A stretch of 26,439 nucleotides of DNA from Colimorpha sp045597845 (GTDB lineage: Bacteria; Bacteroidota; Bacteroidia; Bacteroidales; P3): contig JAZLKZ010000101.1 of assembly GCA_045597845.1 (NCBI GenBank), positions 1-26,439 of the forward strand. Direction: 5' to 3'. This document shows, one piece after another, positions 8,185 to 13,904 of this stretch (position 1 is its first letter; each line of letters begins with the position of its first letter). Position numbers and translations under genes: made by a program. Under the pieces are notes generated by a model. That model was not told the DNA's origin. It worked only from the letters and a program-made list of their open reading frames with translations, and did no database searches.

Positions 8185-9087
8185 CTATTGTACGGAGAAG
8201 TTGATCGGGGAGCCAAGGCACAGCGCGATATTGTCGGTTTCGATGTGTCCGTAGGGTGCATGGAACCATACTGGATAGGTGTAGTCTTTCACGACGTCCC
8301 AGATGATTTCTTCCGCACTTTTCCCAAAAGGAGTTTGGTTGTCGTGCATGTCGCTCATGGCACCAACGATAAGTCCTTTGAGGTTCGTCAGTTTCTCGGC
8401 ACGTTTTAGGTTCTGCATCATGCGGTCGATGTGGTAAAGGTATTCGTCTAAGTCTTCGATAAATAGTATCTTGCCGTCGGTGTCTATTTCTGATGGAGAC
8501 CCCATGAGGCTATATAGAATGGAAAGGTTTCCGCCTACAATGGGAGCGTAGGATTCGCCTCGCCTTCCGAAATTGTTGCCCGCAGTGCCTCTGATTTCGG
8601 TTTGCGGCCCGTTGAACAATGCGTCTTTTAAGGAATCTATGGCGGGATAGGATTTGTGTGCGGCGGTGGCTGCGTCTTGAGGAATGTTGATGGGCATGAT
8701 GGCATGCAGCGTGGGAATGCCAAGATGTCGCTGTATGTGGCTGTGCAATACTGTGATGTCGCTGTATCCAATAATCCATTTGGGATTTTTCGCAAAAGAG
8801 GTGAAATCCAGCATGTCGATGATGCGGACAGTGCCGTATCCGCCTCTGGCGCAGAAAATTGCCTTGATTTCGTCGTTGTTCAAGGCTTCTTGCAACATTT
8901 GTGCGCGATTGTATTCGTCCCCGGCAAATTGATTGTTTTGTTCGAATAAACCTTTGGGTAGCGTTACCTGCAACCCCCATGAGCGAAACAGATCGATGGC
9001 AGGCTGCATCTCTGCCGGCGATACTTTTCTTGCGGTTGCTACAATGCTGACCTTGTCGCCTGGTTGTAGTAGTTTGGGCTGGTTCAT
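8185..9087 (-). CDS. LD-carboxypeptidase (peptidase family S66)
   Basis: From the ATG at 9085-9087 (MNQPKLLQPGDKV) the protein has 300 residues, the usual size. The frame stays open to 9126, but the extra residues precede the conserved PGDKVSIVATA start and are rejected. The family Ser-Glu-His triad is visible: Ser109 in IIGYSDITVL, Glu211 in FIEDLDEYLY, and His281 in APYGHIETDN. The ARGGYGTVRIID motif lies at about 80-91. These enzymes cut the L,D bond that releases the terminal D-alanine from tetrapeptides during peptidoglycan recycling; with no signal peptide it should act in the cytoplasm. Some family members have other peptide substrates. First gene of the four-gene operon. Confidence 0.92.
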   Translation of the reverse strand: MNQPKLLQPGDKVSIVATARKVSPAEMQPAIDLFRSWGLQVTLPKGLFEQNNQFAGDEYNRAQMLQEALNNDEIKAIFCARGGYGTVRIIDMLDFTSFAKNPKWIIGYSDITVLHSHIQRHLGIPTLHAIMPINIPQDAATAAHKSYPAIDSLKDALFNGPQTEIRGTAGNNFGRRGESYAPIVGGNLSILYSLMGSPSEIDTDGKILFIEDLDEYLYHIDRMMQNLKRAEKLTNLKGLIVGAMSDMHDNQTPFGKSAEEIIWDVVKDYTYPVWFHAPYGHIETDNIALCLGSPINFSVQ

Positions 9088-9388
9088 TGTGTTGTATTGC
9101 AAATTGCTACTTCTGTCTGCCGGCATCTTGTTTGGTGAAGACCTGGAATACGTATGGCATGAATATGGCGTAAAGATATAATCGAACTATTTTGTAATTA
9201 TACGCAAATGAGAGAAAAAGGTTACTTGGCGTCCTTGTGTTTTCGTCGGAAATGCGAATGAAATGATGCGCGGGGAAATGAAGCGTGTGCATCTTTAGGT
9301 TAGCGGGAATATGGGTTCTGAAAAAGAGTGAGTGCTCGGTTCCCTAAAAAAAATGGCTGAATTATTTTTCTGCATGAAAAAAAATGTA

Positions 9389-9396
9389 TATCTTTG
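9389..9396 (+). promoter_or_regulatory. Bacteroidetes-type -7 box for the DRTGG/sensory cluster
   Basis: TATCTTTG, a full match to TAnnTTTG, ends 31 nt before the ATG of the first DRTGG gene. The region 19-21 nt upstream is T-rich but lacks a clean TTTG -33 box. Expected transcription start is near 9403. It overlaps the first of two small inverted repeats (9392-9404 and 9407-9422), so a repressor site is possible. Confidence 0.65.
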
Positions 9397-9406
9397 CAAC
9401 AAAGAA

Positions 9407-9422
9407 TTTTGTAAATACAAAA
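9407..9422. repeat. Inverted repeat TTTTGTA-AA-TACAAAA beside a promoter
   Basis: A 7-bp perfect inverted repeat with a 2-nt centre lies between the -7 box (9389-9396) and the ATG at 9428. A second small one, CTTTG-CAA-CAAAG, spans 9392-9404 and overlaps the -7 box. Together they could be an operator for the sensory cluster; A/T-rich palindromes also arise by chance. Confidence 0.45.
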
Positions 9423-9427
9423 CAATC

Positions 9428-9769
9428 ATGACACTAAGAGAAATAACTCGGTTGTTGAACGGACAAGTGCTTTTGGGCGAGACCCGTTTGGATGAAGAAG
9501 TAACCAAAGGGTTCGCATCAGATTTGATGAGTGAAGTACTTACGCTTAAGGAAACGCCGATGTTGATTACGGGATTGTGCAATATGCAGACCATCAGAAC
9601 TTGTGATATGGCAAATTTGGAATATTTGCTTATAGTGCGCAACAAGAAACCAACAGAGGAAATGTTGGAGTTGGCAGAAGACAGTGACATGGTGGTGATT
9701 ACTTCCGAATACTCAATGTTCAAGGCATGCGGTATATTGTATGCTGCGGGCATACTCCCACTTTACTAA
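9428..9769 (+). CDS. DRTGG-domain protein, copy 1
   Basis: The 113-residue protein starts at the ATG at 9428-9430 (MTLREITRLLNG); an upstream in-frame start would lie ahead of the promoter box and is rejected. It resembles stand-alone DRTGG domains: MTLREI, then KGFASDLMSEVLTL at about 33-46, then a strand-turn-strand pattern with ANLEYLLIVRNKKP and MVVITSEYSMFKACGILY. The domain name comes from a signature that is itself absent here, as is common. DRTGG domains are found next to CBS pyrophosphatases and phosphotransacetylases; their role is unknown. This copy shares the SDLxSxV segment with the second copy at 11655, so the two are paralogues. It opens a six-gene cluster and is followed after 51 nt by an RsbW-like ATPase. 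Confidence 0.8.
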   Translation: MTLREITRLLNGQVLLGETRLDEEVTKGFASDLMSEVLTLKETPMLITGLCNMQTIRTCDMANLEYLLIVRNKKPTEEMLELAEDSDMVVITSEYSMFKACGILYAAGILPLY

Positions 9770-9820
9770 TAAACTAAGCAAAACGCATTTTTTGTTTAAC
9801 CATATAGAGAAAGGGTAGTT

Positions 9821-10234
9821 ATGCATTTGGAATTTACTGTGGTGGAGGGAGATTTTGTGAATGCTGGAACGGCGTCCAGCTCAGTAAAGAAGACGCTGAA
9901 ACAATTGAATGTCTCACCGCAAGTTGTGAAACGAGTCGTGGTGGCGTTGTATGAAGCGGAGGTCAATGCCATTGCCCATGCCTATGGAGGCAAGGTGCTT
10001 GTCGATATTGACTCCGACAAAATCAAGATGGTTGTCGCGGACAAAGGTCCCGGCATACCGGATATCGCTTTGGCGATGCAGGAAGGGTATTCGACGGCTC
10101 GTCCTGAGGTGCGAAATATGGGCTTTGGCGCCGGAATGGGTTTGCCAAATATGCAAAAGAATGTCGATAAACTGAATGTCACTTCCGAAGTTGGCGTAGG
10201 CACAACGGTAGAGATGGAAGTGAATTTTGCGTGA
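9821..10234 (+). CDS. RsbW-like ATP-binding (anti-sigma/serine kinase type) protein
   Basis: The 137-residue protein is a lone GHKL/HATPase_c domain. The N-box is ALYEAEVNAIAHAYGG with Asn49; the G1 box is ADKGPGIPD (Asp74, Gly76, Gly78); the G2 box is GFGAGMGLPNM at 101-111; the C-terminal GVGTTVEME strand closes the fold. This shape matches RsbW/SpoIIAB anti-sigma factors, which are serine kinases of STAS proteins. No STAS antagonist, sigma factor or PP2C phosphatase is encoded nearby, so a classical partner-switch is not shown. In hydrogenase clusters of other anaerobes such proteins also occur beside DRTGG and PHP genes, from memory. It sits 35 nt before the hydrogenase-like gene. Confidence 0.85.
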   Translation: MHLEFTVVEGDFVNAGTASSSVKKTLKQLNVSPQVVKRVVVALYEAEVNAIAHAYGGKVLVDIDSDKIKMVVADKGPGIPDIALAMQEGYSTARPEVRNMGFGAGMGLPNMQKNVDKLNVTSEVGVGTTVEMEVNFA

Positions 10235-10269
10235 TGTTTTGAGAACGAAAACACTAAAAGATTTTGCGT

Positions 10270-11637
10270 ATGGAAAGCCCTATGACATTTTATCATGCCA
10301 TTCAAATAGATGACACACAGTGTATTGGGTGCTCTCGCTGCTTGAGGGAGTGCCCGACTGAGGCCATCCGTATTCGCAATGGCAAAGCATATATCCAGGA
10401 GAATCGTTGCATTGATTGTGGGAAATGCCATGAGATATGCCCTGAGAAAGCCATCTATGTGCAGCAAGATGACTTTGAAAACATCCATAAATATGAACAT
10501 TCTGTAGCGTTGCTTCCTGCTGTCTTTTTGGGCCAGTTCCAGAATGAAGTGCGTGTGTCGCGTATTTATGCCGCATTGAAGGACATCGGCTTTCGCCATG
10601 TGTTTGAAGTGGAGTCGGCTGCAGCCATCTATGCGGAGGCCAAGCATCGGTATGCCGATAAGAATTTGGACAAGCTGCCGTTGATTTCCAGCTTTTGCCC
10701 TGCCATTGTGCGCTTGATACAGATAAAATACCCCGCCTTGGTGGATAATGTCATGCCTATCAAGGTGCCATTGGACATTTCGGCCATGTATGCGCAAAAA
10801 ACCCTTATGGATCAGGGTATTCCGAGAGAGTCCATCGGCTTGTTCTACATAACGCCATGTGCGGCTAAGATTGCCGCCGTCAAGGCTCCTGTTGGAGAGG
10901 AAAAGTCTATTATTGATGGAGTTATCAATATGGATTCTCTGTATAACAGAGTACTCAAGAAAATCAAAGAACAAGGTAAAAATTATATCTTCCCGTCGTT
11001 GCGTACGCCGCGATTGTCGGCTGATGCCATTCTTTCAACTCTAACCAATGGAGAACGAAGAATTTGCTTGGCCAAACGTTCCTATGCCATTGATGGCATC
11101 GAGAATGTGATGGATTTCTTGGAGCGACTTGAAAACGATGAGGTTGAAGGCGTTGAATTTTTGGAACTCCGAGCCTGCGACCAGTCTTGTGCAGGAGCTT
11201 TGTTCTCATGCGACAATCGTTTCCTTTGCGGAGAACGCATGTATGCCCGTGCCCGAAAAGCGGCGGAACGGGAGCGTAATGGCGAGATGCCGCGCGACAA
11301 AGAGATGGACATCTATAAAGAATACTTAATAGAAAACTCAATGGTGGAACCAGTGAAGCCCCGTTCCATGATGATTTTGGATAAAGACAGGTCGAAGGCG
11401 CTGGAGAAAATGGAGCGGATTGAGCAACTGAAAGGCTATCTGCCCAAGATCGATTGCGGCGTGTGCGGCGCACCTTCTTGCGAGGCCTTCGCCAGCGATG
11501 TCGTGTGCGGAGAGTCGTGCTTGGAAAAATGCCTCTTCTATCAACGTCATCAAGAAAGTCTGGGAAAGATGACGGTGGCGGACAGCGTAGAGAAAATGAA
11601 ATCCATCTGGGGAGAAGATAGAATAAAAGATAATTAA
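10270..11637 (+). CDS. Divergent [FeFe]-hydrogenase-like iron-sulfur protein, putative sensor
   Basis: The 455-residue protein (ATG at 10270; an in-frame TTG lies 6 nt earlier and another ATG at 10282) has two [4Fe-4S] ferredoxin motifs (Cys18/21/24/28 and Cys47/50/53/57). A hydrogenase large-subunit region follows. The H-cluster motifs are altered but keep all four ligands: L1 ISSFCP with Cys143, L2 ITPCAAK with Cys197 and Lys200, L3 ELRACDQSCAG with Cys303 and Cys307. The L1 cysteine that relays protons in true hydrogenases is Phe142. The L2-L3 spacing is 106 residues against 147 in the HydA of this window. A C-terminal Fe-S domain (CGVCGAPSC...C...C, Cys396-421) follows. No PAS domain is present, unlike known HydS. 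The likely role is a redox or H2 sensor, by analogy with group C hydrogenases; not proven. Confidence 0.82.
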   Translation: MESPMTFYHAIQIDDTQCIGCSRCLRECPTEAIRIRNGKAYIQENRCIDCGKCHEICPEKAIYVQQDDFENIHKYEHSVALLPAVFLGQFQNEVRVSRIYAALKDIGFRHVFEVESAAAIYAEAKHRYADKNLDKLPLISSFCPAIVRLIQIKYPALVDNVMPIKVPLDISAMYAQKTLMDQGIPRESIGLFYITPCAAKIAAVKAPVGEEKSIIDGVINMDSLYNRVLKKIKEQGKNYIFPSLRTPRLSADAILSTLTNGERRICLAKRSYAIDGIENVMDFLERLENDEVEGVEFLELRACDQSCAGALFSCDNRFLCGERMYARARKAAERERNGEMPRDKEMDIYKEYLIENSMVEPVKPRSMMILDKDRSKALEKMERIEQLKGYLPKIDCGVCGAPSCEAFASDVVCGESCLEKCLFYQRHQESLGKMTVADSVEKMKSIWGEDRIKDN

Positions 11638-11654
11638 CCTATAATAAACTTTCT

Positions 11655-11987
11655 ATGACTGTACAAGAACTTGTAAATGCCTTGAATCTGACAGTGCTTT
11701 CGGGCAGTAACGGACTAAATCGTGAAATAGAAGGATGCTATGTGTCCGATTTGTTGAGTGATGTGATGGGCAATGCCGAAATCAATAATGTATGGGTAAC
11801 GCTGCAAACCCATAAGAATGTGATGGCTATTGCATCGCTTAAGGAATTGGCTTGCGTCATTTTGGTAAAGGGACAAACGGCTTCGGAAGAAACTTTGGAA
11901 CAAAGCAACGAAGAGGGCATTCCATTCCTGAGCACGACCATGCAGACCTATGAGACGGTTGGTAAAATCTATGATTTGCTGAAATAG
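11655..11987 (+). CDS. DRTGG-domain protein, copy 2
   Basis: The 110-residue protein begins MTVQELVNALNLTVLSG and has GCYVSDLLSDVMGNAEINNVWVT-type sequence at about 34-56, then ASLKELACVILVKGQ and FLSTTMQTYETVGKIYDLL. It aligns by eye with copy 1 at 9428 (shared MTxxE start and SDLxSxV), so the cluster holds two DRTGG paralogues that flank the ATPase and the hydrogenase-like protein. The start is 17 nt after the hydrogenase-like stop. The stop TAG overlaps the following GTG start by one base, which suggests translational coupling to the PHP gene. Function of the domain is unknown; a ligand-binding or regulatory role is a guess. Confidence 0.82.
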   Translation: MTVQELVNALNLTVLSGSNGLNREIEGCYVSDLLSDVMGNAEINNVWVTLQTHKNVMAIASLKELACVILVKGQTASEETLEQSNEEGIPFLSTTMQTYETVGKIYDLLK

Positions 11988-12754
11988 TGTCGGACACCTT
12001 GCATCCATATAAGGCGGATTTGCATATTCATACCGTGCTTTCACCTTGCGGCGACTTGGAGATGAGTCCGAGCAACATTGTGGACCGTGCTTTGGCGCGC
12101 GGAATGGATATGATTGCCATTTCGGACCACAACACCACGCGACAAGTCAAGGTGACGCAGAAAATTGGCAGGGCGAAAGGCCTGTTTGTTCTGGGTGGGG
12201 TGGAGGTGACTTCGCAGGAGGAGGCTCACTGCTTGGCTTATTTTGAGACTGATGCACAACTGGATGCGTTTCAGGAGTTTCTAGACTTGCATTTGCCTAA
12301 GATTCCTAATGACGAAGACCGTTTTGGCTATCAGCTGATTGTGGATGAGAACGAAGAAATCGTAGGAGAGGAAGAATATCATCTCTTGAATGCCATCGAC
12401 GTTGATGTGGATGGTATCTATGAAGTGGTCCATGGTATAGGCGGATTGTTTGTGCCCGCCCATGTCAACAAGGGCTCCACTTCGTTGACCAGCCAGTTGG
12501 GATTTGTGCCGCCCGATTTGCGTGCAGATGGGTTGGAAATCAATAAATTCATCACGAAGGAAGAACTTTTGCGTAAGAATGCCTATCTGAAACGCTTTAA
12601 TTTTATCACCGATAGCGATGCCCATTTTGTGGATAATATCGGTGATGTATATAATGTCATCTATATGGCGCACAGGAATTTTGACGAATTCAGAAAGGCA
12701 CTTGCCGGCGAAGATGGGCGCTATGTTGACACGATGGCGTTTCGACAAAAGTGA
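11987..12754 (+). CDS. PHP-domain metal-dependent phosphoesterase
   Basis: The 255-residue protein starts with a GTG that shares its G with the stop codon of the preceding gene. PHP motifs are complete: ADLHIHTVLSPCGD supplies His13 and His15, MIAISDHNT supplies Asp47 and His48, GGVEVTSQEEAHCLAYF supplies Glu73 and His81, FVPAHVNKG supplies His159, and ITDSDAHF supplies Asp209/Asp211 and His213. These residues bind two or three metal ions in PHP phosphoesterases such as YciV-like nucleases and histidinol phosphatases. The active site therefore looks intact. The substrate is unknown; the tight coupling with a DRTGG protein makes a phosphate-removing role inside the module attractive but unproven. 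Cytoplasmic; no signal peptide. Confidence 0.88.
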   Translation: MSDTLHPYKADLHIHTVLSPCGDLEMSPSNIVDRALARGMDMIAISDHNTTRQVKVTQKIGRAKGLFVLGGVEVTSQEEAHCLAYFETDAQLDAFQEFLDLHLPKIPNDEDRFGYQLIVDENEEIVGEEEYHLLNAIDVDVDGIYEVVHGIGGLFVPAHVNKGSTSLTSQLGFVPPDLRADGLEINKFITKEELLRKNAYLKRFNFITDSDAHFVDNIGDVYNVIYMAHRNFDEFRKALAGEDGRYVDTMAFRQK

Positions 12755-12805
12755 TCCTTTGCGCGAACCCCAACGGAATAGTGTTCGTATTAACTTAAGC
12801 TCTTT

Positions 12806-13354
12806 ATGAAGGAACTTTCTTTACATGTATATGACTTGATGGAAAACTCCATCGCCGCCAATGCGAAGGATGTTTATCTTACCATTCGTGATAGTTTGAA
12901 AGACAATGACTATCATTTTACTATCCAAGACAACGGGAAGGGCATGTCGCCGGAGTTTATGGCAAAAGTTACGGACCCCTATACCACAACCAGAACGACA
13001 CGAAAAGTGGGTCTTGGCCTGCCGCTTATAAAGATGAACAGCGAACATTGTGGTGGCGGAATGAAGTTGAGCAGCGAGGTCGGAGTGGGAACCACCCTGG
13101 AGTTTTGGTTTCAGCACGACCACTGGGACCGTCCGCCGATGGGCGATTTGGAAGGAACCATCGTAATGTTGGTGTCTCAGCATGAGGATATCCATTTCGT
13201 CTATAAACATATTACCGATAATGGTGAGTATGTATTTGATACAGATGAGATTAAAGAGGCCTTGGATGGGATGTCGATGAATGATTTGAGTATTATTTCG
13301 TATCTGAAAGAGATGATTCGTGAGAATTTGGATGAGATTGGCGCTAACGAATAG
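12806..13354 (+). CDS. GHKL-type ATPase with C-terminal extension
   Basis: The 182-residue protein has a GHKL/histidine-kinase-like ATPase domain: N-box DLMENSIAANA with Asn14, G1 box QDNGKGMSPE (42-50), G2 region KVGLGLPLIKM (67-77), and GVGTTLEFWF (93-102). No phospho-acceptor histidine domain or membrane segment precedes it. After the ATPase comes about 75 residues with a helical end (YLKEMIRENLDEI) that has no name I recognise. It differs from the RsbW-like protein at 9821 in its N-box and extension, so these are two distinct ATPases in one module. It lies 51 nt after the PHP gene and is the last gene before the hydrogenase-core promoter. Confidence 0.83.
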   Translation: MKELSLHVYDLMENSIAANAKDVYLTIRDSLKDNDYHFTIQDNGKGMSPEFMAKVTDPYTTTRTTRKVGLGLPLIKMNSEHCGGGMKLSSEVGVGTTLEFWFQHDHWDRPPMGDLEGTIVMLVSQHEDIHFVYKHITDNGEYVFDTDEIKEALDGMSMNDLSIISYLKEMIRENLDEIGANE

Positions 13355-13396
13355 AAAATCTTTTCGGCAAATTTCTGTTTATTAAAATAAAAAGCG

Positions 13397-13404
13397 TATA
13401 TTTG
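13397..13404 (+). promoter_or_regulatory. Bacteroidetes-type -7 box for the hydrogenase core
   Basis: TATATTTG is a full match to TAnnTTTG, 86 nt upstream of the first hydrogenase-core ATG. A weak TTCTG sits 19 nt upstream in the -33 place. It lies in the 136-nt gap after the second GHKL ATPase gene, so the core hydrogenase genes can be transcribed apart from the upstream module. Confidence 0.6.
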
Positions 13405-13477
13405 CACTTCTAGATATACCATGTCGGAATATTCTAATTTTCTAAGAATTAAATATATAATATTAATCCCTAAAGTA

Positions 13478-13483
13478 AAGGAG
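13478..13483 (+). promoter_or_regulatory. Strong Shine-Dalgarno site of the [2Fe-2S] gene
   Basis: AAGGAG stands 7 nt before the ATG at 13491. Ribosome sites of this strength are unusual in Bacteroidota and in the rest of this window, and the site fixes the start. It suggests high translation of the hydrogenase core. Confidence 0.7.
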
Positions 13484-13490
13484 ATAACAC

Positions 13491-13886
13491 ATGACAAAAG
13501 TAAAATCACTGGCTGATTTGAAAGCCATGAGAGAGAAGCTTCAATCGACCTTGGATGTTCGCGAAAAGGCTGAAAACCCCGAGTCGCTTGTGCAAATCAA
13601 AGTAGCTATGGCTACCTGTGGTATTGCCGCTGGCGCTAAGCAAGTTATGGAACACATGATGGCTAAGGCGTCTGAGTTGGGCATTGCTGCCGTGTTTACT
13701 CAGACTGGTTGCATGGGCTACTGCCATGCAGAACCCACCCTTGAGGTCCGCGTTCCCGGTAAAGACCCCATCGTTTTCGGTCACGTTGACAACAACCGTG
13801 CCGATGAAATTCTGACCAAGTATGTTCAGAACGGTGAATTGGTCGAGGGTATCATCCCTGTCAACTACGAAACTATCGATAAGTAA
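13491..13886 (+). CDS. Small thioredoxin-like [2Fe-2S] ferredoxin-domain protein
   Basis: The 131-residue protein has a thioredoxin-like [2Fe-2S] domain of the NuoE/TM1420 type: VAMATCGIAAGAKQVMEH with Cys43, then TQTGCMGYCHAEPTLEV with Cys74 and Cys78. Only three cysteines are present in the whole protein; the usual first cysteine of the pair near residue 40 is not seen, so a complete four-cysteine cluster site is doubtful. About 35 charged residues precede the domain. It lies 18 nt before hydB, and its strong Shine-Dalgarno site shows high expression. A role in passing electrons to or from HydB is likely; a stand-alone structural role cannot be excluded. Confidence 0.83.
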   Translation: MTKVKSLADLKAMREKLQSTLDVREKAENPESLVQIKVAMATCGIAAGAKQVMEHMMAKASELGIAAVFTQTGCMGYCHAEPTLEVRVPGKDPIVFGHVDNNRADEILTKYVQNGELVEGIIPVNYETIDK

Positions 13887-13890
13887 AAAC

Positions 13891-13896
13891 GGAGGA
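13891..13896 (+). promoter_or_regulatory. Strong Shine-Dalgarno site of hydB
   Basis: GGAGGA stands 8 nt before the ATG at 13905 (the run GGAGGAG leaves 7 nt). With the site at 13478 it is one of only two strong anti-16S matches I noticed in the window. Confidence 0.7.
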
Positions 13897-13904
13897 GAAA
13901 CAAC

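Larger units (their letters stand above)
9088..9427. other. Divergent intergenic region with promoters
   Basis: A 340-nt spacer between the minus-strand ldcA-like gene and the plus-strand DRTGG gene. No convincing coding sequence is seen. A near-match -7 box for the ldcA operon, TATCTTTA on the minus strand, lies at 9171-9178. A full -7 box for the plus-strand cluster lies at 9389-9396 with two inverted repeats beside it. The middle part (about 9210-9350) holds nothing that I can name. Confidence 0.6.

Noticed and set aside
9107..9292. Small minus-strand frame of 61 codons upstream of ldcA
   Set aside because: Overlaps the probable promoter region and the start of ldcA; no domain or ribosome site.
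9982..10974. 330-codon minus-strand frame opposite the RsbW-like and hydrogenase-like genes
   Set aside because: Spans two well-supported plus-strand genes and their gap; no known domain.
13405..13477. A/T-rich palindromes in the hydrogenase-core leader, including GAATATTC, considered as a Rex or other redox-regulator site
   Set aside because: They do not match the Rex TTGTGA-N6-TCACAA type operator and such short A/T palindromes are expected by chance.
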